DNA from: Holophagaceae bacterium
Lineage (GTDB): Bacteria; Acidobacteriota; Holophagae; Holophagales; Holophagaceae
Length of the DNA stretch: 64,000 bases
Direction of reading: 5' to 3'
Assembly (NCBI GenBank): GCA_016722505.1
Contig: JADKJH010000001.1
Coordinates: 186,001-250,000 of the forward strand
Below the pieces are notes generated by a model. It was given only the letters and a program-made list of their open reading frames with translations. It had not been told where the DNA came from and searched no databases. Position 1 is the stretch's first letter, and each line of letters begins with the position of its first letter. Positions 1 to 7,786 of the stretch are shown in pieces. The position numbers were made by a program, and so were the translations under genes.

Positions 1-1
1 T

Positions 2-628
2 GTGGGCGGCGATCGCAACTTCGGCTACTTGCTGGGGGATCGGGAAGCCAGAGAAGGCATGCTCATTGATCCATCCTTCGCCCCCGAATCCCTGGTCGCG
101 CGGGCAGAGGCCCAGAAGCTGCGCATCACCCACATCCTGAACACCCACGGCCATTCGGACCACAGTAATGGCAACACCGCCGCGAAAGCGCTCACCGGCG
201 CGCCAGTGGTGGGCGGACCGGGCCATCCGGGCCTCGTGGACCGGGTGCTTCGAAACGGCGATCGCATCCCATTCGGCTGTTACCACCTCCTTGCATGGCA
301 TGTGCCTGGCCACTACCACGATCATCTGGCCTTTCTAATTGAGGAAATGGCCGCGGGAATCACCGGTGATCTTCTCTTCGTAGGGAAAGTAGGCGGCACG
401 GAAAGCGACGCGGATGCCTGCACAGAGTGGGACAGCCTTCAGCGGCTGCTCCGCGATTGGCCAGAACACATTACGATCTGGCTTGGCCATGATTACGGCG
501 CCAGACCCAGTTCCACCCTCGCCTGGGAGCGGGAAACCAACCCTTTCCTTCGCTGTGAAAACGTCGAAGCCTTCATACGATTGAAAACCCAATGGGCGGG
601 TTTCAAGGCAGAGCATGGATTGAAGTAG
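2..628 (+). CDS. MBL-fold metallo-hydrolase (5' truncated)
   Basis: This is a metallo-beta-lactamase-fold hydrolase of the glyoxalase II-like type. The metal motif HGHSDH is visible at residues 49-54 counted from the first in-frame codon, followed by a GHYHDH segment near residue 105, an Asp in GITGDLLF and a late His in WLGHDYG. Together these give the usual set of two-metal ligands. The opening GGDRNFGYLLGD resembles the conserved strand a few residues after the family start, so the true start probably lies just left of the window. The substrate cannot be told from sequence; thioester or persulfide hydrolysis is possible. The gene stands alone here. Confidence 0.85.
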   Translation: MGGDRNFGYLLGDREAREGMLIDPSFAPESLVARAEAQKLRITHILNTHGHSDHSNGNTAAKALTGAPVVGGPGHPGLVDRVLRNGDRIPFGCYHLLAWHVPGHYHDHLAFLIEEMAAGITGDLLFVGKVGGTESDADACTEWDSLQRLLRDWPEHITIWLGHDYGARPSSTLAWERETNPFLRCENVEAFIRLKTQWAGFKAEHGLK

Positions 629-804
629 GGGAGATCCAGGCCTTGGCCGATGTGATGGCCTTTCCATCGAGTTGACGCTTGTTTCCAAGGCCAAAGGGTG
701 GATTTCCTCGCTCTACGCTAGCGCATAGCCTCCGACCATTGGCAGGCAAGAGGTTTCAGGCCTATCTTGGACCAAGATCAATGCAAACCCTCAGGGAGGA
801 CGCA

Positions 805-1659
805 ATGCAACTTCGTCCCATCATTCGTCAAAGCATCTTTCTGCTTGTGCTAGGAGTAGGGCTTCAAGCCCCTGCCCTGGATGCAGGCAACAAGGAAGGA
901 TCCGCTGGACTCAATCCATGGCCCGAAGGCCAGGAACGCGGCGAGGGCAGGGCAGAAAGGCGCGAGACTCGCCCTGAGCAGCGGGAGAACCGCCAGGAAA
1001 GGCGAGAGGCCCGCCCCGAGCGCCGGGAGGAAAGACAGGAGCGCCGGGAAGACCGCCAGGAAAGGCGCGAGGAGCGCCACTTGCCACCAGTGCCTACGCG
1101 ATCACAGCCCATGCCTCGGCCTCAGCCGCCGCCCTTTGGGGGACAACTCAGGGGAGCCCCCCAATCGCGCCCGTCACCTCGCTCCGTGGACCGTTCAGAT
1201 CCTGGTGGTACGAACCTTTCCCATGACAATAGATATTCGCCACCATCCCGAAGCCGGAACCAGGCCCAAACCTGGGAGCGCAGCCATGGCTGGCGGGCTG
1301 AGGGAGCCTGGGGATCCCACCCAACCTGGCAGGGACACCGAGCCCGATCATGGGAGTCAGAGCACCGCACCTGGGCGCATCGGGGCGGCTACGGAGGCTA
1401 CATCATTCCCGAGCCCCAATTCCGGGTTCATTTCGGCCCCGAACGCTGGTTCCGCATCCGCACCCGGCCCGTGATCCACATGGGCTATCCCCGCTTCCAC
1501 TACGGGAATTACTGGTTCCTCATCGTGGATCCCTGGCCCGAGTTCTGGTCCGACAGCTGGTACGCCAACGATGATGTGTACATTGACTACAATGACGGCT
1601 ACTACCTCCACAACCGGCACCACCCAGGGGTCGCCATAGCCATCAGCGTGTCGCTGTAG
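805..1659 (+). CDS. Secreted Arg/Glu-rich protein with aromatic C-terminal domain
   Basis: The 284-residue product starts at an ATG placed 5 nt after a strong AGGGAGGA ribosome site; an in-frame ATG 24 nt upstream lacks one. Residues 1-28 form a signal peptide. Residues about 43-92 are a low-complexity Arg/Glu tract built on RQERRE units and likely a charged, extended or helical segment. A Pro/Arg/Ser-rich linker follows. The last 75 residues are rich in Trp, Tyr, His and Asp (for example NYWFLIVDPWPEFW) and resemble small secreted domains seen in Acidobacteria and Proteobacteria that have no assigned function. I do not recognise a function. Long overlapping frames here are composition artefacts. 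Confidence 0.7.
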   Translation: MQLRPIIRQSIFLLVLGVGLQAPALDAGNKEGSAGLNPWPEGQERGEGRAERRETRPEQRENRQERREARPERREERQERREDRQERREERHLPPVPTRSQPMPRPQPPPFGGQLRGAPQSRPSPRSVDRSDPGGTNLSHDNRYSPPSRSRNQAQTWERSHGWRAEGAWGSHPTWQGHRARSWESEHRTWAHRGGYGGYIIPEPQFRVHFGPERWFRIRTRPVIHMGYPRFHYGNYWFLIVDPWPEFWSDSWYANDDVYIDYNDGYYLHNRHHPGVAIAISVSL

Positions 1660-1716
1660 AGGATTGCCGCTCAAGGCAAGACTGGGTATGGCTGTCCCAA
1701 AGGGATTGGAACCACA

Positions 1717-1760
1717 GATGAACACTGATGAACGCGGATGAACATTGATGAACATTGATC
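1717..1760. repeat. Decameric tandem repeat (GATGAACxxx)
   Basis: GATGAAC occurs at 1717, 1727, 1737 and 1747, exactly 10 bp apart, and a degenerate fifth unit begins with GAT at 1757. It lies in the 447-bp gap after the Arg-rich protein gene and has no reading-frame logic. It looks like one of several short-period intergenic repeat families in this genome. Confidence 0.8.
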
Positions 1761-1816
1761 CACGAGCAAGTTGGGGAGACACACCGTTTTTACTTTATTG
1801 ATCTTGGCCCCAAATC

Positions 1817-1932
1817 GCTTCGCGGGGGCGCGGAGCGCCCGCGGGCCGAAGGCCCGCAATTCAGGTGGCCCGGCGCGGATCATACCAAAGCGTGAGCCCG
1901 CCGCCGGGCCACCTGAATTTCATCCGCGAAGC
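1817..1932. repeat. Structured palindromic element: perfect four-way junction
   Basis: A 9-bp outer stem (GCTTCGCGG at 1817-1825 with CCGCGAAGC at 1924-1932) encloses three hairpins packed with no spacer. These are a 6-bp stem with GGA loop (1826-1840), a 7-bp stem with GAA loop (1841-1857) and an 18-bp perfect stem (1858-1875 with 1902-1919) with a 26-nt loop. Only four bases (1920-1923) stay unpaired before the outer stem closes. It could be a REP/BIME-type or MITE-like element, or a non-coding RNA. It carries no coding signal. Confidence 0.75.
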
Positions 1933-1942
1933 TGGCCCATGA

Positions 1943-1980
1943 CGAATCTCTTTGTGCCCTTTGTGCCTTGGTGGTAAATC
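1943..1980. repeat. Short-period repeat (TTTGTGCC units)
   Basis: Two TTTGTGCC units start at 1951 and 1960, followed by TTGGTGGTAAATC. The wording resembles a class of short-period intergenic repeats that I recall from several bacterial phyla. It sits 11 bp after the four-way-junction element, so the gap is a pile-up of repeats. The rest of the gap (1981-2096) shows nothing recognisable. Confidence 0.55.
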
Positions 1981-2106
1981 GGTTTTTGGATTGCGGCATG
2001 TGGTTGCCCATGTTGTGATCCCGTCCTCACCGTTAATTCAAAGGCCGCTGATACACTCCATGGGAGTTTCCGCCCTTCTGGAATCCATACGCCCATAGGA
2101 GTCCGC

Positions 2107-4128
2107 ATGGACGCACCTGAGTCCACGTCAACATCTTTGCCCGAGAACGCCTATACGGAGCTGGCGCCGGGGCAGGTCTACCAACCTGTTGTCCCCTCCA
2201 CCGAAGCACCGCCGGAATTGACCAAACGCTCACTCGGATGGGGCATCTTCCTTTGCGTGCTTTTCACCGTCGCATCGGCCTATTCAGGCCTGAAGGTCGG
2301 GCAGGTGATGGAAGCGGCCATTCCGATTTCAATCCTGGCCATCGGCCTTGCGCGGGTCTACTCCCGGCGTTCGACGCTGCTGGAGAATGTGATCATCACC
2401 GCCATCGGCGGCGTTTCAGGCTCTGTCGTGGCCGGCGCGATTTTTACGCTACCGGCCCTTTACACCCTTCAATTGAACCCCCATCCCTTACAGACGATCT
2501 TCATCTGTCTTGCAGGCGGATGTCTTGGCGTGCTCTTCATCATTCCGCTTAGGCGCTACTTCGTCCGCGAGATGCATGGGAAATTCCCGTACCCCGAGGC
2601 CACCGCCATCACCGAGGTCCTCGTCACGGGCGAGAGAGGTGGATCCGAAGCCAAACTTCTGCTGCAATCCACCGCCATCGCAGGCATCTACGACTTTTTC
2701 GTGACAACCTTCCAGGTTTGGAAGGAGACCATAGATTTCCAATTCATCCCAGTGGTGAAAGCTGCCGCCGAAAAAGCAAAGCTGGCGCTGCGGTTTGATG
2801 CCACGGGGTTCATCCTCGGGCTCGGGTACGTGATGGGCCTTCGCTCATCCATGATCCTTTGCGCAGGCGGGGTCCTGTCGAATCTCGTGCTGGTGCCGCT
2901 CATCTGGCTGGTTGGGCGCAACTTTCCCGAGGTGGCGGTCTACCCCGCCAAGATGCCCATAGCCATGATGACGGCCGAACAGATCTTCCGCGGTTATGTA
3001 AGGCTCATCGGAGTCGGCGCCATCGCCACGGCTGGGATCTTCGGCATCTTGAAATCCCTGAAGATCGTCGTCGGATCCTTTTCCATCGCCGCCCACGCTT
3101 TTAAACATGGCGAAACGGAAACGGGCCTTGGACGCACTGATCGCGATATCAGCGCGATGTCCATGCTCATTGGAATCGTGGTCACCACGCTAGGCATGGC
3201 GGTCTTCTTCGGGTCGCTGAAACCCACCCTTTCCGTGCTGGCAGTAGGCCTGGTCCTGACACTGCTGTTCTCGTTCTTCTTCGCGTCGGTCGCAGCCAAT
3301 GCCATCGCCACCACCGCGCGCAACCCGGTATCCGGCATGACGATGCTGACCATCATCATTTCCTGCGTGGTGCTGCTTAAGTTCGGCTTGTCGGGTTCCA
3401 CGGGAATGTTCTTCGTCATGGCCATGGCAGGAATGGTCTGCACCGCGCTTTCGGTTTCAGGACAAACCATCACGGACTTGAAGACGGGCTACTGGCTTGG
3501 TTCTACGCCAGGCCAGCAAGAAAAAGTGAAATTTTATGGCGTGATCGCGGCATCTGTCGCGGTGGGCATCACCATCGTGATGCTGGCGCGGGTTTTCCAA
3601 TTCGGCGAGCAGGCCGCTGGCGATACCCGCACGGTGCTCGCCGCCCCCCAGGCTTCCATCATGAAAGTGCTCGTGGAAAATTTCGTGGGCCGCCAACCTG
3701 TGGCCTATATCCTCTTCGGCGTGGGCGCGATGATCGCCGTGATGATGGAAATGCTCGGCGTCCCGGCGCTCACGTTCGCGCTAGGCATGTACCTGCCTTT
3801 GGAACTGAATTCACCAGCTCTCGTGGGTGGCTTCCTGTCCTACCTCGTCACGAAGAAATCCGAGCAGGCTGGTGGCATCAAAGGCCGAACCATGAGGGAA
3901 CGCGGCGTCATCATCGCCTCGGGCCTGATGGCCGGCGGAGCTCTGGGCGGCGTCTTCGGCGCAGCCCTGCGCCTCTTCCCCTGGTATGCGGAAAGCCGCA
4001 TCAAAACGCCGTTCTACGATATTGATTCGATCTCCCAGCTGGTATCTGTGGTCGCCTTCCTCGCACTTTGTTTCTATCTGTACCGCACCTCGCTCCGCAC
4101 CCAAGCGGAACCGACGCCAGGAGCTTGA
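2107..4128 (+). CDS. OPT family oligopeptide transporter
   Basis: The 673-residue polytopic inner-membrane protein belongs to the OPT/YSL family, which imports small peptides or metal chelates with protons. The sequence shows many hydrophobic helices (I estimate 14-16), the typical early segment SAYSGLKVGQVMEAAIPISI, and the cytosolic motif KFPYPEATAITEVL after the third or fourth helix. Length is normal for bacterial OPT proteins. The ATG is preceded by AGGAG at 2097-2101. The stop lies 2 bp before the next start, so the transporter and the following peptidase are almost certainly co-transcribed, which favours peptides as substrate. Confidence 0.9.
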   Translation: MDAPESTSTSLPENAYTELAPGQVYQPVVPSTEAPPELTKRSLGWGIFLCVLFTVASAYSGLKVGQVMEAAIPISILAIGLARVYSRRSTLLENVIITAIGGVSGSVVAGAIFTLPALYTLQLNPHPLQTIFICLAGGCLGVLFIIPLRRYFVREMHGKFPYPEATAITEVLVTGERGGSEAKLLLQSTAIAGIYDFFVTTFQVWKETIDFQFIPVVKAAAEKAKLALRFDATGFILGLGYVMGLRSSMILCAGGVLSNLVLVPLIWLVGRNFPEVAVYPAKMPIAMMTAEQIFRGYVRLIGVGAIATAGIFGILKSLKIVVGSFSIAAHAFKHGETETGLGRTDRDISAMSMLIGIVVTTLGMAVFFGSLKPTLSVLAVGLVLTLLFSFFFASVAANAIATTARNPVSGMTMLTIIISCVVLLKFGLSGSTGMFFVMAMAGMVCTALSVSGQTITDLKTGYWLGSTPGQQEKVKFYGVIAASVAVGITIVMLARVFQFGEQAAGDTRTVLAAPQASIMKVLVENFVGRQPVAYILFGVGAMIAVMMEMLGVPALTFALGMYLPLELNSPALVGGFLSYLVTKKSEQAGGIKGRTMRERGVIIASGLMAGGALGGVFGAALRLFPWYAESRIKTPFYDIDSISQLVSVVAFLALCFYLYRTSLRTQAEPTPGA

Positions 4129-4130
4129 TC

Positions 4131-5462
4131 ATGTCTTCGACACTCGACGCCTCCATCGCCAACGCCATTCTCGGAATAGATACGCTGTGGGGGGGCGATG
4201 TGATGAACCCCTCTGGCGTCGGGCGATTCATCGCGGATTCCTGGTTCTCGGACGAGCCGCTACCCTTGGCCTATACCCATCCAACGGCGGCGAAAGTCCG
4301 CGCCTTGGGTGGCGTATCAGCTAAAATTCCGGATCGTCCTGCGATCGAGAAATACTTGAAAGCGGTGGATGTCCATGGCGCCATCCAGGAGGTGGCGGCC
4401 AGCGCAGGAAAAATGAAGGGGCTACGGGGCAGTTATCTGCTGGGGCTCGCCCAGTGCTTCGAGCTGATGTGGGACTTGGCCATGGAGATCCTGGACAAAG
4501 GCGAGGCCGTGCCTTATGACCGCTGTGTCCGAACGCTCACAGGCAAAGCGCCGGAGCCGTCGGACCCCATCTCAAAGCGCCTGCTCCTAACGGAGCTGCT
4601 CGCATCGGCCGGCCATGGAGGCGATTTGCTCAAAGGCGTGGATGCATGGCGGAAAGCCCGTCTGGTTCCATCCAAATCCATCCCGGCCCTGGGCGCAGCT
4701 TTCATCGCGCAATACGATGCGCTTTCCGATCGCAACCTGGCCCCCTACTTGCCGAAAGCCTTCCGCGACGTGCCCCGAGCGAACGTGGCTTTCCTGCCCA
4801 TCGAAAATGCCTGGTTCTCGGGCTCCATGAACTACCTGGGCCGCGCGCGCAAGGCGGATGGATCGCCGGAATACGAAGCGACCTACGAATTGAATGCCGC
4901 GCTGCAAATTTCCATTCCTGAATTCCAGCAGCTCGTGAGCCACGAAGTGGTGCCTGGACACGTCACAACGTTCGCCTACCTGCAGAACCTTTTCATCAGG
5001 AGCAAGGTGGGCCTCGAAGCCTCTATCCTGACGATGAATACCCGGGCTGCGGCGCTATTCGAAGGCATCGCCAACAACGGAATCCTCATCGCCTACGGTG
5101 TGACGGAAATCCATGACCTGCCGGATCGCGACCTCCAGATCGGGCTGCTGCTGGCGCTGCTTCAAGACGATGCCAAGAACCAATCTTCGTTCCTCACCTG
5201 GCAGGAAAACCTGAAGCAGAAGGCGGTGGCAAAAACCTTGCGCAGCGAATTCCTAGTCTCAGAAGAGCGCGCTGACAAGCTCTCGGGCGCCTGGGGACGC
5301 CATCCGCTCCTGGGCCGGATGTACCTGCCCGCCTACCGCTTCGGCACCGAGCTTGTGGCCCGTCTGCGAAAGCAGTACCCGGCGGAAAAAGCGCTGCCAG
5401 CGCTCTACGGCTGCAACGGCCTTGTGGACGCGCTCACGGTGGAACAGGTGATCGCCTCCTGA
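4131..5462 (+). CDS. DUF885-like zinc metallopeptidase
   Basis: This 443-residue protein carries HEVVPGH (His271, Glu272, His277) and a downstream FEGIANNG segment with Glu311. The pattern matches the HExxPGH plus EGxA signature of DUF885-type peptidases, so I infer two zinc ligands, a catalytic base and the third ligand. There is no signal peptide, so the protein is probably cytoplasmic. The start is 2 bp after the OPT transporter stop, with CAGGAG upstream. The pairing suggests hydrolysis of peptides taken up by the transporter. The N-terminal 250 residues are unlike anything I can name. An in-frame upstream extension overlaps the transporter and has no ribosome site. Confidence 0.7.
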   Translation: MSSTLDASIANAILGIDTLWGGDVMNPSGVGRFIADSWFSDEPLPLAYTHPTAAKVRALGGVSAKIPDRPAIEKYLKAVDVHGAIQEVAASAGKMKGLRGSYLLGLAQCFELMWDLAMEILDKGEAVPYDRCVRTLTGKAPEPSDPISKRLLLTELLASAGHGGDLLKGVDAWRKARLVPSKSIPALGAAFIAQYDALSDRNLAPYLPKAFRDVPRANVAFLPIENAWFSGSMNYLGRARKADGSPEYEATYELNAALQISIPEFQQLVSHEVVPGHVTTFAYLQNLFIRSKVGLEASILTMNTRAAALFEGIANNGILIAYGVTEIHDLPDRDLQIGLLLALLQDDAKNQSSFLTWQENLKQKAVAKTLRSEFLVSEERADKLSGAWGRHPLLGRMYLPAYRFGTELVARLRKQYPAEKALPALYGCNGLVDALTVEQVIAS

Positions 5463-5511
5463 CCGCCTTCTGTGACTGAATGCGCATGGTTTTTGAGCTA
5501 AGCTGGTTCTT

Positions 5512-6324
5512 ATGTTGGGACTGACTAGCTTGAGCGCGTTGGCGCTGATTCTTTACATGGCCGCCGAGGCCTTTTCACTGGCGCATCTCCGCCGCGAAAA
5601 GGACAGCTTCGCCACGGCCACGACGGTGCTTCTTTTGCTGGGCTTCCTGGTCCACTTCGCCGCCCTGGAAATCGGGGGCCGTGCGGTCCATTCCGTGCCC
5701 TACCGCGATCTGTCCTCATCCATGTCGTTGTTTGCCTGGATGATCGCCGCCTCCTACGGAATCCTGCTGCTGAGACATCGGGAAAGTTCAACAGGCCCTT
5801 TCCTGATTCCTCTCGCCATCTTTTTTCTGTTGATCTCCCTGATTACGCATCCGGGCCCAGCCATTGTCAGCGATCCCAAGCGCTCAGGCTCCCTGTTCGC
5901 CATGCATGTGACCTTGGCGATTTTTGGATATGCCGCCCTGACCCTCGCCTTCGTGCTGGCCCAGCTCTACTTGATCCAGAACCAGCAACTGCGCCGCCGA
6001 AAACTGGGGCCGTTGTTTTCAAAACTACCGGCGCTGGATGTGCTGTCACGGCTTCACCAAACATCGGTTGTGACCGGAGTCTCCGCCCTTACGGTCGCCA
6101 CGGTTCTCGGGCTTATCTGGGCCAAATCCCACTGGGGAACCTACTGGGATCCCAAAGTGCTTTTCACCTTCCTGATCATCGGGCTCTACATGTTCACCCT
6201 TTTTCCGGGCCGCGCCGGGGGCGGCAAAAAAAATGCGATCCTGTCCATCGCGGGCTTCTTCCTGCTGTTGTTTTCCTACTCGATCGTGAATCTCTTCATC
6301 ACCCAAGAGCACATGTTCCAATGA
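5512..6324 (+). CDS. HemX/CcsA-like cytochrome c assembly membrane protein
   Basis: The 270-residue protein has about eight transmembrane helices and belongs to the CcsA/CcmC/HemX family. The heme-handling Trp-rich loop is present in reduced form (SHWGTYWDPKVLF), without the full WGxYWGWD motif seen in the protein at 30456-31283. Conserved His residues flank it (HFAALEI, SLITHPG). Its ATG overlaps the hemA start by 4 bp, the common HemX-HemA arrangement in which HemX tunes glutamyl-tRNA reductase levels or handles heme. The start has a weak ribosome site. I call it HemX-type by context; a direct role in cytochrome maturation is also possible. Confidence 0.8.
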   Translation: MLGLTSLSALALILYMAAEAFSLAHLRREKDSFATATTVLLLLGFLVHFAALEIGGRAVHSVPYRDLSSSMSLFAWMIAASYGILLLRHRESSTGPFLIPLAIFFLLISLITHPGPAIVSDPKRSGSLFAMHVTLAIFGYAALTLAFVLAQLYLIQNQQLRRRKLGPLFSKLPALDVLSRLHQTSVVTGVSALTVATVLGLIWAKSHWGTYWDPKVLFTFLIIGLYMFTLFPGRAGGGKKNAILSIAGFFLLLFSYSIVNLFITQEHMFQ

Positions 6325-7622
6325 GCAATGCCAACGAATCTCCACTCCTCATGGTCGGCTGGGATTTCCACCAAACCCCCGTCGAACTTCGGGAGCGGCT
6401 TGCCTTTTCGCCGGAGAAAGTGAAGGAGGCCCTTTCGCTCATGCGGAAAGAGGGCCTGCTTTCAGAAGGCGTCATCATTTCCACTTGCAACCGCAGCGAG
6501 ATTTACGGGGTGACGGGAGCAGCGCTCACCGGCAAGGATCCCATCGAAGCCGTCACTGAATTCGTCGCGAATTACCACGGCATTCCGCGGCCCGAAGTGA
6601 ACGGCTACGGGTACCGGTTTTCCGGCACCGATGCCGCGCGGCACCTGCTTAGAGTCACCTCCGGCATGGAGTCCCTGGCGCTGGGTGAGCACCAGATCAT
6701 CGGCCAGGTGCGGGAAGCCTTCCGCTTGGCTTCCGGCGCCGGGGCGACCCGATCGGTGCTGCATCGGCTTTTCCAAAAGGCACTGGAAACGGGCAAACGG
6801 GTTCGTTCCGAAACCGGCCTAAGTTCCAAGCCGATCTCGATTCCCGGCGTTGCCATGGAGTTGTCGGAAAAGATCTACGAGAATCTGGCCCCGCGCAAGT
6901 TCCTGATCCTTGGCGCTGGAGAAACCTCTTCGATCTTTTTCGACCTATTGATCGCCCGGGGCGCCACCAACATCGAAGTCACGAACCGCACATTCACCCG
7001 CGCCGAGGAGCTGTGTAAACGGGGCGGAAAGCCCGTTGCCTGGGAAGAACTCAACTCCCGCCTGGCGCATGCGGATATCGTCGTCTCCGCCACCTCCTCG
7101 GCCACACCCGTGATCTCCTTCGAGGCCGCCAAGGCAGCTGTCGCGCAGCGTCGCGGCCAGCCTTTGTTTTTCTTGGATCTGGGCATCCCGCGCAACGTGG
7201 ATCCCCGCATCGCCGACTTGAACAATGCTTTTCTATACGCCGTTGACGACTTGCAGGAAATCGCCGAACGGAACCGCCAGGAGCGGCAGAAGGAACTCGG
7301 TCCCGCTCTGGAAATCCTGGAAGAAGAACTCGAAGAATTCTTGTCCTGGTTCGGATCCCTCGCCGTGGTTCCCACCGTCGCCTCGCTCCGGCAGAAATTC
7401 GAATCCATCCGCGAGGCGGATTTCGACCGCCACCTCGAAAAGATGACCCATATCGCGAAAGAGGACCGGGAGAAGATCCGCCTCATGGCCCAGGCCATGG
7501 TCAAATCCCTGCTCCGGCGGCCCACCGAGGCCATCAAGGATGAACCGGATCCGGGCCGGCGGTTGGACCGCGCCGAAGCCGCCCGCCACCTCTTTGACCT
7601 GGATGTGAAGCCCAAAGAATGA
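6321..7622 (+). CDS. hemA: Glutamyl-tRNA reductase
   Basis: HemA reduces glutamyl-tRNA to glutamate-1-semialdehyde with NADPH, the first committed step of C5-pathway tetrapyrrole synthesis. The catalytic Cys56 lies in STCNRSEIYGV, the substrate-site segment SLALGEHQIIGQV follows, and a Rossmann motif (LILGAGETS) leads the NADPH domain. A C-terminal helical dimerisation domain completes the 433-residue chain, a normal length. It overlaps the HemX-like gene by ATGA. The location just upstream of a cytochrome-dense region fits a high demand for heme. Confidence 0.97.
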   Translation: MSNANESPLLMVGWDFHQTPVELRERLAFSPEKVKEALSLMRKEGLLSEGVIISTCNRSEIYGVTGAALTGKDPIEAVTEFVANYHGIPRPEVNGYGYRFSGTDAARHLLRVTSGMESLALGEHQIIGQVREAFRLASGAGATRSVLHRLFQKALETGKRVRSETGLSSKPISIPGVAMELSEKIYENLAPRKFLILGAGETSSIFFDLLIARGATNIEVTNRTFTRAEELCKRGGKPVAWEELNSRLAHADIVVSATSSATPVISFEAAKAAVAQRRGQPLFFLDLGIPRNVDPRIADLNNAFLYAVDDLQEIAERNRQERQKELGPALEILEEELEEFLSWFGSLAVVPTVASLRQKFESIREADFDRHLEKMTHIAKEDREKIRLMAQAMVKSLLRRPTEAIKDEPDPGRRLDRAEAARHLFDLDVKPKE

Positions 7623-7702
7623 CGGCCTGGATTCCGATTACAATCAGCTTTAGTAGCCGATTTATTAGATTAAAATGAGATTAAAATTTTAATTTTTCAA
7701 CG

Positions 7703-7718
7703 TGTGATGCCAATCACC
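7703..7718 (+). promoter_or_regulatory. CRP/FNR-family site upstream of GGDEF-EAL gene
   Basis: TGTGA-TGCCAA-TCACC matches the CRP-type consensus TGTGA-N6-TCACA in 9 of 10 positions. A plausible -10 (TAGGAT, 7739-7744) would put the site centre near -41, the class II activator position. The rest of the 164-bp gap is very A/T-rich (palindromic ATTAAAATTTTAAT at 7683-7696), which could act as an UP element. No regulator gene of this family lies in the window. Confidence 0.6.
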
Positions 7719-7786
7719 AACAAGAGAGCCCATCTACCTAGGATACTGACTCCGTCGAATGCATCGGAAACGCAGAGGGAGTTGAA

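Noticed and set aside
881..1474. Overlapping 197-codon open frame on the plus strand inside the Arg-rich protein gene
   Set aside because: It arises from the GC-rich repeat tract; it has no ribosome site, no signal and no protein-like composition, whereas the chosen frame has a signal peptide and aromatic domain.
2013..2032. CRP-like half-sites before the OPT gene
   Set aside because: TGTGA and TCACC are 8 bp apart and no promoter is aligned with them.
6875..7615. 246-codon open frame antisense to hemA
   Set aside because: Its composition is Arg/Ser-rich as expected for the antisense of a GC-rich gene; hemA motifs are complete on the other strand.
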